This document shows, one piece after another, positions 46,146 through 54,105 of a DNA stretch of 64,000 nucleotides (position 1 is its first letter; each line of letters starts with the position of its first letter). The DNA lies in the NCBI RefSeq assembly GCF_017901135.1, contig NZ_CP072801.1:3624501-3688500 (forward strand), given 5' to 3'. The DNA is from Thiothrix litoralis. Lineage in GTDB: Bacteria; Pseudomonadota; Gammaproteobacteria; Thiotrichales; Thiotrichaceae. Made by a program: the position numbers and the translations under genes. The notes beneath the pieces were generated by a model, which had not been told where the DNA came from, did not search any database, and worked only from the letters and a program-made list of their open reading frames with translations.

Positions 46146-47908
46146 ACCATCACCGAAGGCTACTTTCACATAACCGTGGGGTAGCCTTTGTCTTAGTTAC
46201 GCTGTTTGTCGGGTTAACGCTACTGACAGTTTACTACGCAGTACGGCAAAGTGCCGAACAACGTTTGCGCGAAGAAACCTTCGCGCTATCACAACAGTTG
46301 GTCGGGCAGTTAACGGCTGAATTGGAAAAACACCGTTACCTGCCTGAATTATTAGCGAAAACCCTTGATCTGCGCCCCGTGTTAAGCTCCCCTAGCCCTG
46401 ATCCTGCCGCTTTGTCGGCTCTTAACCGAACCTTGGAAACCGCTAACCGTATCGCGGCGACCGCCAACATTTACCTGATGCGTCGGGACGGTACTACCCT
46501 TGCCGCCAGTAACTGGCATACAGGCGCGTCATTTGTGGGCAAGAACTTCGCGTTTCGCCAATACTTCAAGCAAGCTATGCAAGGGCAGTTGGGGCGCTAC
46601 TACGCATTGGGGACGACTTCCAAAAAACGCGGTTACTATTTCGCCCATGCGGTGAATGATGCCGCTGGCAAGCCATTGGGGGTGATGGTGGTGAAAGTCG
46701 ACATCAATACCCAAGAAGAACAATGGAAGCAGGAAAACGCTGATTTCATGGTGACGGATCGCGATGGCGTAGTATTTATGTCCAGCCAACCCGCGTGGCG
46801 CTTGCATTCCTTGCGCCCCTTGTCTGAAGCAAAGCAAACCGCCCTGTACCAAAACCAGCGTTATGACCAGCAAGTGATTGAAGCATTGCCGGGACAATGG
46901 CCGCTTAGCCCGGCGACCGAGTGGCAACAAGTACCTGTTGAGCAGCAGCAATCGTTGGTGCACAAGCGGGCGATGGCTTTTATTGACTGGGATGTCTATG
47001 TCCTTACTGATTGGAGTAGCGTCACCCGTAGTGTGCTGATAACGGTGCTGTTAACAGCTTTTATGCTGCTGCTCACCCTGTTGCTGCTGTATGTTTTGTG
47101 GAAAAACCAGCGCCAACGCCGTGACTACGAGCAACAAGCCCGTGAAGAACTTGAAGCCAAAGTGGTCGAACGTACCCGTGAATTGCACCGCACTCAGGAA
47201 GAATTGGTACAAGCCGCGAAAATGGCAGCACTGGGGCAGCTTTCCGCCGGGATCAACCACGAAATCAATAACCCGCTGACCGCGATTCGTGCTTACGCCG
47301 ACAATGCCACGCAATTCCTCGACATTGGCAAGCCGGACATTGCCCGCAGCAATCTGGTGGAAATCGTTGGCTTGACCGAACGCATGGCCGCGATTACCCG
47401 CCAACTCAAAACCTTTTCGCGCAAAAGTGCCGGGCAGATTGAAACTTGCGATTTGCACCGGGCGCTGGATTCCGCCCTCAGCATTGTTCAGCCGAAACTC
47501 GCGCAAAGCCGAATTGTGCTGGAACAATACCGTGCCGAGCAGACCCGTTACGTGCAGGCCGATCTGGTGTGGTTGGAACAGATTCTGGTCAACCTGTTGA
47601 GCAATGCCGCCGAAGCGGTGCTGGAACAGGATGAACAGCGCCTCTGGATTCTGGTGCAAACGGCAGATGGGCAAGTCTGCGTCAGTGTACGTGACAATGG
47701 CGCGGGGATTAGCGAAGATGCCATGCCGCATGTATTTGAAGCCTTCTTTACCACCAAAACCATTGGTAAAGGTTTAGGGCTGGGCTTGTCGATTTCCTAC
47801 CGACTCGCCCGCGACATGAATGGTCATTTGAGTGTGACGAACGCCCCGCAAGGTGGCGCGGTTTTCACCCTAACCCTGCAACAGGCCGCTGACGGAGGTC
47901 AAGCATGA
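46142..47908 (+). CDS. Membrane sensor histidine kinase (DctB-like), apparent AUA start
   Basis: The usual open reading begins at TTG 46265, but the frame is open back to 46133 and encodes a first membrane helix, VAFVLVTLFVGLTLLTVYYA, which a DctB-type kinase needs. The only codon well placed is ATA at 46142, seven bases after GAGG and overlapping the RlpA stop. With this start the protein has 588 residues: helix, extracytoplasmic PDC sensor (about 40-290), second helix, HisKA (ALGQLSAGINHEINNPLTAI) and HATPase with GKGLGLGLSISYRL. The ligand is probably a small carboxylate by family analogy. Confidence 0.8.
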   Translation: MNHHRRLLSHNRGVAFVLVTLFVGLTLLTVYYAVRQSAEQRLREETFALSQQLVGQLTAELEKHRYLPELLAKTLDLRPVLSSPSPDPAALSALNRTLETANRIAATANIYLMRRDGTTLAASNWHTGASFVGKNFAFRQYFKQAMQGQLGRYYALGTTSKKRGYYFAHAVNDAAGKPLGVMVVKVDINTQEEQWKQENADFMVTDRDGVVFMSSQPAWRLHSLRPLSEAKQTALYQNQRYDQQVIEALPGQWPLSPATEWQQVPVEQQQSLVHKRAMAFIDWDVYVLTDWSSVTRSVLITVLLTAFMLLLTLLLLYVLWKNQRQRRDYEQQAREELEAKVVERTRELHRTQEELVQAAKMAALGQLSAGINHEINNPLTAIRAYADNATQFLDIGKPDIARSNLVEIVGLTERMAAITRQLKTFSRKSAGQIETCDLHRALDSALSIVQPKLAQSRIVLEQYRAEQTRYVQADLVWLEQILVNLLSNAAEAVLEQDEQRLWILVQTADGQVCVSVRDNGAGISEDAMPHVFEAFFTTKTIGKGLGLGLSISYRLARDMNGHLSVTNAPQGGAVFTLTLQQAADGGQA

Positions 47909-49260
47909 TCGCGCCCAACATTATTCTGGTCGATGACGAAAAAGCCGTGCGTGATTCCACCGCGCAATCGCTGATGCTGGCGGGTTATGAGGTCGAAACC
48001 TTTAGCAGTGCTGCCGAGGCTTTGCACAAAATCACGCTGGAATTCGAGGGTGTGATTATTTCCGATATCCGAATGCCGGAGATGGATGGTTTGGAATTCC
48101 TTCAGCGTGTCTTGAAAATTGACCGTGATTTGCCGGTTATTTTGATCAGTGGGCACGCCGATGTCGCCACCGCCGTAGCCGCCATCCGCAAGGGCGGCTA
48201 TGACCTGCTGGAAAAGCCATTTTCCAGCACCCAATTGGTGGAAGTGGTGAAACGCGCCGGTGAAAAACGCCGCCTGACGCTGGAAAACCGCGCCCTGAAA
48301 GAGGCACTGGAAAACCAGACCCGCCCCGGCCCGCGTATTATTGGGCAAACGCCCTCGATCATGAACTTGCGCAAAATGATTACCCGCATTGCCAACGTTA
48401 ACGCGGATGTGTTGGTCATGGGGGAAACCGGCACGGGCAAGGAACTGGTGGCGCGTTCCATCCACGAGCAAAGCCTGCGCCGTGATCACAATTACGTGGC
48501 AATCAATTGCGCGGCGATTCCCGCCAGTTTGCTCGACAGCGAATTGTTTGGGCACGAGGCGGGGGCTTTCACCGGGGCGCAAGGCAAGCGAATCGGCAAG
48601 TTTGAACACGCCAATGGCGGCACGCTGTTTCTGGATGAAATTGAAGGAATGCCGCTGCTGACCCAAGCGCCGCTGCTGCGGGTATTGCAGGAGCGCAAGA
48701 TTGAACGGCTGGGTTCTAATAAGCTGATTCCGCTTGATATTCGCGTAATTGCCGCCACCAAGGTCGATTTGAAAGGGGCGGCAGAACGCGCGGAATTCCG
48801 GCAGGATTTGTATTACCGCTTGAACGTGGTGACGCTGGAAATCCCGCCGTTGCGGGCGCGGCGTGAAGACATTCCGCTGCTGTTCCAGCATTTTGTGTTG
48901 ATTGCCGCCGCTCGCTGTGAAACCGAAGTGCCGCCACTCAACAGTCAGGCGCTGCATGTGTTGATGGGGCACGACTGGCCGGGCAATATCCGTGAATTGC
49001 GCAATATTGCCGAACGTTATGTGCTGCTGGGCGAAGCTTACAATTTCGACTTGGCGGTGCTGATGAATGCGGGTGACAAACTCGAAGGCTTGTCACTCAC
49101 CGAACAAGTGGCCTGTTTTGAGAAAACCCTGCTGGTGCAAGCGCTTAACCACCATCAGGGCAATACCCGTGCCGTGATGGAAGCGCTGGACTTGCCGCGC
49201 AAAACGCTGACCGACAAGCTGAAAAAGTACGGGCTGGATCGCGAACAATTCCGGGAGTAA
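47905..49260 (+). CDS. Sigma-54-dependent response regulator (DctD-like)
   Basis: A 451-residue NtrC-family activator. Receiver domain with the phosphoacceptor Asp in GVIISDIRMPEMDG, AAA+ domain with GETGTGKELVARSIHEQ and the sigma-54-contacting GAFTGAQGKRIGKFEHA, then a Fis-type helix-turn-helix (NTRAVMEALDLPRKTLTDKL). Its ATG overlaps the kinase stop by 4 bp (ATGA), so the two form one two-component system. By family it would activate a dicarboxylate-uptake or related promoter; no such gene is in the window. Confidence 0.92.
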   Translation: MIAPNIILVDDEKAVRDSTAQSLMLAGYEVETFSSAAEALHKITLEFEGVIISDIRMPEMDGLEFLQRVLKIDRDLPVILISGHADVATAVAAIRKGGYDLLEKPFSSTQLVEVVKRAGEKRRLTLENRALKEALENQTRPGPRIIGQTPSIMNLRKMITRIANVNADVLVMGETGTGKELVARSIHEQSLRRDHNYVAINCAAIPASLLDSELFGHEAGAFTGAQGKRIGKFEHANGGTLFLDEIEGMPLLTQAPLLRVLQERKIERLGSNKLIPLDIRVIAATKVDLKGAAERAEFRQDLYYRLNVVTLEIPPLRARREDIPLLFQHFVLIAAARCETEVPPLNSQALHVLMGHDWPGNIRELRNIAERYVLLGEAYNFDLAVLMNAGDKLEGLSLTEQVACFEKTLLVQALNHHQGNTRAVMEALDLPRKTLTDKLKKYGLDREQFRE

Positions 49261-49262
49261 CG

Positions 49263-49985
49263 ATGACACACCGCACTTGGTTCTTGCTGTTATTGGGTTT
49301 GTTTCTGGTGTGGGCGGTGGCGTTGGGGATTGCGCCGCTCTACCGCCACGATTGGCTGCTGGAAAATGTGCTGTCGCTGGCGGCGGTGATCTTGCTGTTC
49401 AGCACTCGCAAGTCGTTCACCTTGTCACGCCTTTCCTATGCCTTGATCTTTATTTTCCTGTTCCTGCATGAGCTTGGCACGCACTATACCTATGCCGAAG
49501 TGCCGTATGACCTGTGGTGGCAGAGTGTGTTTGGCTATTCCTTGAACGGGGCGTTGGGGTTTGAGCGTAACCATTTTGACCGGCTGGTGCATTTTTTGTA
49601 TGGCCTGTTGCTGGCGTATCCGGTGCGGGAAATGTTTATCCGCGTGGCTGATGTGAAAGGCTTTTGGAGCTATTTCCTGCCGCTGGATTTAACCATGTCG
49701 ACCTCGATGCTGTATGAACTGGTGGAATGGGCGGTGGCGGAAGTGTTTGGCGGCGAATTGGGCATGGCTTACCTCGGTACGCAAGGTGATGTGTGGGATG
49801 CACACAAGGATATGGGGCTGGCAAGTTTGGGGGCGCTGCTGGCGATGCTGATAACAGCAGGTATGAATGGGTGGCTGCAACGCGATTTCGCCCGCGAGTG
49901 GAACGAAAGCCTGCGCGTCAAACATGCCGAGCCGCTGGGGGAGGATGAGATTCGGCGGATGTTGGCGGAGGCTGACCGTGGCTGA
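49263..49985 (+). CDS. YjdF-like (DUF2238) membrane protein
   Basis: A 240-residue protein with six or seven hydrophobic helices (WFLLLLGLFLVWAVALGIAP, VLSLAAVILLFSTR, ALIFIFLFLHELGTHYTYAE and later ones), the signature ERNHFDRLVHFLYGLLLAYP and TQGDVWDAHKDM, typical of DUF2238. Conserved acidic and His residues may bind a metal, but function is not known. It follows the response regulator by 2 bp and probably shares its transcript. Confidence 0.85.
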   Translation: MTHRTWFLLLLGLFLVWAVALGIAPLYRHDWLLENVLSLAAVILLFSTRKSFTLSRLSYALIFIFLFLHELGTHYTYAEVPYDLWWQSVFGYSLNGALGFERNHFDRLVHFLYGLLLAYPVREMFIRVADVKGFWSYFLPLDLTMSTSMLYELVEWAVAEVFGGELGMAYLGTQGDVWDAHKDMGLASLGALLAMLITAGMNGWLQRDFAREWNESLRVKHAEPLGEDEIRRMLAEADRG

Positions 49986-50222
49986 TTATTCCTGTTGTGG
50001 TAGGAACAATGGTGATGTAACTCGATAAACTCTTTGAAGTCGCGTTGGAACATCGGTACGGAAGCTCAGGTAGGATTGACGAAGCATTTCAACAGCATCC
50101 AGACGTTCAGCGATAGGTCGCGAAACCCAATATTGGTAGTCGGATGGTTGATCCTGGTTGGTGGTGACACGCACCACCTTCCTGATCATACGGGGTTCGC
50201 TGGTTGCTGTAATATCTGCCAT
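49986..50222 (-). CDS. Small uncharacterised protein, 78 residues
   Basis: Reads MADITATSEPRMIRKVVRVT and includes DYQYWVSRPIAERLDAVEML, then RQSYLSFRTDVPTRLQRVYR. Similar small proteins occur in many bacteria next to nucleotidyltransferase-like genes; here no such neighbour is seen. Its stop is immediately next to the DUF2238 stop. A name would be guesswork. Confidence 0.6.
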   Translation of the reverse strand: MADITATSEPRMIRKVVRVTTNQDQPSDYQYWVSRPIAERLDAVEMLRQSYLSFRTDVPTRLQRVYRVTSPLFLPQQE

Positions 50223-50268
50223 TAGTGGGTGCTGTGGGTAGTGAAGTTATGCTCAATTATAGCATTCC

Positions 50269-51501
50269 TCACCCCTTCACACACAGCACCTGCTTCAACG
50301 TATGCATAATCTCCACCAAATCACTCTGCGCTTCCATCACCTTTTCAATCGGCTTGTAAGCCGACGGTGTTTCGTCGATCACGCTGGCATCAGTCCGGCA
50401 CTCCACCCCAGCGACGGCGCGTTTATGCTCATCCAGCGACACGCGGCGTTTCGCTTCAGTGCGTGACATCACGCGCCCCGCGCCGTGGCTGCAACTGCAA
50501 AAGCTTTCGGCGTTACCCAAGCCGCGCACGATGTAAGACTTCGCCCCCATGCTGCCGGGGATGATGCCCATTTCGCCCGCCCGCGCACTCACCGCGCCTT
50601 TGCGTGTTACCCACACATCCTGCCCGTAATGGTGTTCCTTGCGGATGTAGTTGTGGTGGCAATTCACCGCTTCAACATCGGCAGAAAACGGTTTAGGCAA
50701 CACCTCGCGGATTGCTTGCAGGGTACGCGCCATCATCACTTCGCGGTTGGCTTGCGCGAAATCCTGCGCCCACGCCACCGCTTCGACGTAATCGCGGAAA
50801 TGCTCGCTACCTTCGGGGATGTAAGCCAAATCCTTGTCCGGCAGGTTAATGAAATAGCGTTCCATATCCCTTTTTGCCTGCGCGATGAAGTGCGTACCGA
50901 TCTTGTTACCGACCCCGCGTGAACCGCTATGCAGCATCACCCACACGCTCTGGGTTTCGTCCAGACACACCTCGATGAAATGGTTGCCGGTTCCCAGCGT
51001 TCCCAAGTGGCTCAGGTTATTGGTATTTTTCAGGAACGGGTGCTTTTCGCACAAACGTTGGAAACCGTCGCTCAAAGTCAGCCATTTATTCAGCACATCA
51101 TCGGGCGCATCACCCCAGCTTCCGGGGTCACGTTGACCGCGCAAGTTTTCACCGCGCCCGTGCGGCACACGGCGTTCGATCTGGCTGCGCATCGCCTCCA
51201 GTGAATCGGGCAAATCGCTGGCTTTCAAAGTGGTTTTTGCCGCCATCATCCCGCAACCCAAATCCACACCGACCGCCGCCGGAATCACCGCGCCAAGGGT
51301 CGGGATCACGCTGCCGATGGTCGCGCCCTTTCCCAGATGCACGTCGGGCATCACCGCAATCCATTGGTGGATGAAGGGCATCTTTGCCATGTTCAGCACT
51401 TGCTGTTTGGCATTGGCATCGAAGGGTACGCCTTTTGTCCACGATTTAACGGGGGCGTGGCCTGCTTCGTGGAGGACTTCATAGTTGCCGGTAGTGGTCA
51501 T
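50269..51501 (-). CDS. rtcB: RNA-splicing ligase RtcB
   Basis: A 410-residue RNA ligase that joins 2',3'-cyclic-phosphate ends to 5'-OH ends with GTP and Mn2+. Clear RtcB motifs are AVGVDLGCGMMAAKTTL, NCHHNYIRKEHHYGQD (guanylation and metal residues) and SMGAKSYIVRGLGNAESFCS with SHGAGRVMSR. I start at the ATG at 51499-51501; the frame to 51612 runs through a palindromic repeat and adds unrelated residues. No rtcA is beside it. The gene is under a sigma-54 promoter at 51579-51595. Confidence 0.95.
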   Translation of the reverse strand: MTTTGNYEVLHEAGHAPVKSWTKGVPFDANAKQQVLNMAKMPFIHQWIAVMPDVHLGKGATIGSVIPTLGAVIPAAVGVDLGCGMMAAKTTLKASDLPDSLEAMRSQIERRVPHGRGENLRGQRDPGSWGDAPDDVLNKWLTLSDGFQRLCEKHPFLKNTNNLSHLGTLGTGNHFIEVCLDETQSVWVMLHSGSRGVGNKIGTHFIAQAKRDMERYFINLPDKDLAYIPEGSEHFRDYVEAVAWAQDFAQANREVMMARTLQAIREVLPKPFSADVEAVNCHHNYIRKEHHYGQDVWVTRKGAVSARAGEMGIIPGSMGAKSYIVRGLGNAESFCSCSHGAGRVMSRTEAKRRVSLDEHKRAVAGVECRTDASVIDETPSAYKPIEKVMEAQSDLVEIMHTLKQVLCVKG

Positions 51502-51541
51502 CGTGTTTTCCTTGTTGCATTTCTCGTTGTTTGGGTTTTGG

Positions 51542-51568
51542 AGAGGGCGTATTGCATACGCCCTCTTC
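51542..51568. repeat. Palindromic repeat, half copy 4, in the rtcB leader
   Basis: AGAGGGCGTATTGCATACGC and its continuation, the same right arm as at 170-197. It sits between the sigma-54 promoter (51579-51595) and the rtcB start, so the mRNA leader would begin with or include this hairpin. Confidence 0.85.
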
Positions 51569-51578
51569 GGCTGATTAA

Positions 51579-51595
51579 AGCAATAGCTATGCCAA
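51579..51595 (-). promoter_or_regulatory. Sigma-54 promoter of rtcB
   Basis: On the minus strand the sequence is TTGGCATAGCTATTGCT, with GG and GC exactly 10 bp apart; it matches the -24/-12 consensus TGGCAC-N5-TTGCT closely. It lies 78 bp upstream of the rtcB start and faces the divergent rtcR gene, which encodes the matching activator. Confidence 0.88.
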
Positions 51596-51710
51596 GATAA
51601 GAATTTTTTCATTAAGTAATTGTAAAATTTGAAAAAAACGAATTATTCTGATTTGGCCGTGATGTTTTGCTAAACTGTAAATCTATCCAAAAAAATAAAG
51701 AAATATCCAA

Positions 51711-53270
51711 ATGAATAATATTGTCATCGGCATCCTCGGCTCGCGCCTTGACCACCAAGGCTTAGGCAAACGCCGCCATTCACGCTGGCGGCCTTCCATC
51801 GGCATCCTCATGCATCCCGCATTTCCGGTGGACGAGTTCGTGCTGATCCACCACGCCGATGAGGCTGAGTTAGCGGGTCTTACGCTGCGTGATATGCGCG
51901 AACTTTTGCCCAACATACGCCTGACGGCCTACGTGGTCGACTACGCCAACCCGTGGGATTTCGGCGAAGTTTACAGCCAGCTTCACGCATTCACCCGCCA
52001 GCAGCGTTTCGACCCGGAACAAAACAACTACTACGTGCACATCACCACCGGCACGCACGTCGCGCAAATCTGCCTGTTCCTGCTCACCGAAGCGAACTAC
52101 ATTCCCGGCAAGCTGTTGCAAACCTCACCGAGTGAAGAGGGCGTGCAAGGCAAGCTGCAAGTCATCGACCTCGACCTGTCGCGCTACGACCAGATTGCCA
52201 GCCGCTTTGCCCGCGAAGCACAAGAAGGCATCGCCTACCTGAAAAGCGGCATCGAAACCCGCAACGCCGCCTTCAACAGCTTGATTGCACAGCTCGAACA
52301 AGTGTCGATCCGCTCCTCTGCGCCGATCTTACTCACAGGCCCCACAGGTGCGGGCAAATCACGCCTCGCCAAACGCATTTTCGAGCTGAAAAAGCAGCGC
52401 GGGCAGGTCAGTGGCAAATTGGTGGAAGTGAATTGCGCCACCTTGCGCGGCGACAACGCCATGTCAGCCCTGTTCGGGCATGTGAAAGGCGCTTTTACCG
52501 GCGCACTGACCGCCCGCACCGGCCTGCTACGCGAAGCCGACAAAGGCTTGCTGTTTCTGGATGAAATCGGCGAATTGGGGCTGGATGAACAGGCCATGCT
52601 GTTACGCGCCATCGAAGACAAAGTATTCACCCCCTTCGGCAGCGACCGCGAAACCAGCAGCGATTTCCAGCTCATTGCCGGAACCAACCGTGACCTGTTC
52701 CAGCGGGTGCGCGACGGCAAATTCCGCGAAGACCTGCTGGCGCGGATCAACCTGTGGACGTATGAATTGCCCGGCCTCCAACACCGCCTCGAAGATCTGG
52801 AAGCCAATATCGAATACGAACTCCAGCAATTCACCCGCAAGGTCGGGCACAAAGTCAGCTTCAACAAAGCGGCGCGGGAACAATACTTGGCGTTTGCGCA
52901 TTCACCACGAGCGACTTGGCGGGCGAATTTCCGCGACCTCAATTCCAGCATTACCCGCATGGCGACGCTGGCGAATGGCGGGCGCATTACCGAAGAAGGT
53001 GTGACCGGGGAAATCCAGCGCCTGCGTTACGACTGGGGTAGTTTCCAACAGGAAATGCCACCGGCGGACGAGGTGCTGGAAGGCATCGACCATTTCGACC
53101 GGGTGCAATTGGCGGAAGTGCTGCGGGTATGCCGTGCCAGCAAAAGTCTGGCGGAAGCGGGGCGCACCCTGTTTAACATCAGCCGCACCCAACGCGCCAG
53201 CAGCAATGATTCGCACCGCTTGCGGGTTTACCTGCAAAAGTTCGGGTTGAGTTTCGCTGATTTGGCGTAG
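51711..53270 (+). CDS. rtcR: Sigma-54-dependent activator RtcR
   Basis: A 519-residue activator of rtcB. The N-terminal domain (about 1-185; IVIGILGSRLDHQGLGKRRH, NYYVHITTGTHVAQICLFLL) is CARF-like and senses RNA ends or fragments; the AAA+ domain has GPTGAGKSRLAKRIFEL and GAFTGALTARTGL; a helix-turn-helix ends it. Divergent from rtcB. The ATG is at 51711. In other bacteria, RtcR drives rtcBA under RNA damage or stress. Confidence 0.95.
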   Translation: MNNIVIGILGSRLDHQGLGKRRHSRWRPSIGILMHPAFPVDEFVLIHHADEAELAGLTLRDMRELLPNIRLTAYVVDYANPWDFGEVYSQLHAFTRQQRFDPEQNNYYVHITTGTHVAQICLFLLTEANYIPGKLLQTSPSEEGVQGKLQVIDLDLSRYDQIASRFAREAQEGIAYLKSGIETRNAAFNSLIAQLEQVSIRSSAPILLTGPTGAGKSRLAKRIFELKKQRGQVSGKLVEVNCATLRGDNAMSALFGHVKGAFTGALTARTGLLREADKGLLFLDEIGELGLDEQAMLLRAIEDKVFTPFGSDRETSSDFQLIAGTNRDLFQRVRDGKFREDLLARINLWTYELPGLQHRLEDLEANIEYELQQFTRKVGHKVSFNKAAREQYLAFAHSPRATWRANFRDLNSSITRMATLANGGRITEEGVTGEIQRLRYDWGSFQQEMPPADEVLEGIDHFDRVQLAEVLRVCRASKSLAEAGRTLFNISRTQRASSNDSHRLRVYLQKFGLSFADLA

Positions 53271-53323
53271 GTATAGAATGTGCGTGGTATCTTTCCAAGC
53301 CAGATTCAAGCGAGGATTTAAAA

Positions 53324-54034
53324 ATGACAGTGTTTACCATTACCGGGGAAGTTGATCCCTTTTTGCACGTTTCCATGCAGCAAGGCGACAAGATTTATTG
53401 CGAATCGGGCGCAATGGTGATGATGGAGGCCAATCTGGAGCTGAAAGGGCGTATGACCGGGGGGCTGGGTAGCGCCTTGATGCGGCGTTTTACCAACGGT
53501 GAGTCTTTGTTCCAGCAACATATCGAGGCGGTGCGGGGTGACGGTGATTGCCTGTTATCCCCGGCTTTACCGGGCGGCATGGAAGTGATCGAGGTGGGGA
53601 GCACCCAGTATTTGCTCAACGATGGCGCGTTTGTCGCAGCCACTTCCGGCACGGAAATGAAAGTGCGTACCCAAAGTCTGGGCAATGCCTTGTTCGCGCA
53701 ATCTGGCGGCTTTTTCGTGATGGAAACTGCCGGAAAGGGTCAAGTGGTGGTATCGGGTTTTGGTTCGATGTTCTCGCTGGATGTGGAGCCGGACAAAGAC
53801 CTTATTATCGACAATTCCCATGTGGTGTGTTGGGACAGTACCTTGCGTTATGAGTTGTCGGTAACGACCAGCAGTTCAGGCAGCGGGTTGGGCGGCATGT
53901 TAGGTAATCTCGTCAACAGCGCCACCAGCGGTGAAGGTATCGTGTTACGTTTCAGCGGGCGCGGTAAGGTGTTTGTGTGTTCGCGTAACCCTGCGGCCTT
54001 CGCCAAGTTGGTGAGCAAAGGGATGACGGCGTGA
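53324..54034 (+). CDS. TIGR00266/AIM24-family protein
   Basis: A 236-residue protein of the AIM24 family, with MQQGDKIYCESGAMVMMEAN near the start, the GGLGSALMRRFTNGESLFQQ segment, and SGRGKVFVCSRNPAAFA near the end. It is a beta-rich protein, probably trimeric, of uncertain function; the mitochondrial namesake helps membrane organisation. No operon partner is clear; polA is 71 bp downstream. Confidence 0.88.
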   Translation: MTVFTITGEVDPFLHVSMQQGDKIYCESGAMVMMEANLELKGRMTGGLGSALMRRFTNGESLFQQHIEAVRGDGDCLLSPALPGGMEVIEVGSTQYLLNDGAFVAATSGTEMKVRTQSLGNALFAQSGGFFVMETAGKGQVVVSGFGSMFSLDVEPDKDLIIDNSHVVCWDSTLRYELSVTTSSSGSGLGGMLGNLVNSATSGEGIVLRFSGRGKVFVCSRNPAAFAKLVSKGMTA

Positions 54035-54105
54035 TACGGTAGTTTCATTGGGGCAGGGGGCAGAAAACGCTATACTCAGGCTTTTACACAGTTTGGCCTT
54101 GCCCC

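Noticed and set aside
51502-51612. N-terminal extension of rtcB
   Set aside because: It would translate the palindromic repeat and the promoter; the family start is at 51501.
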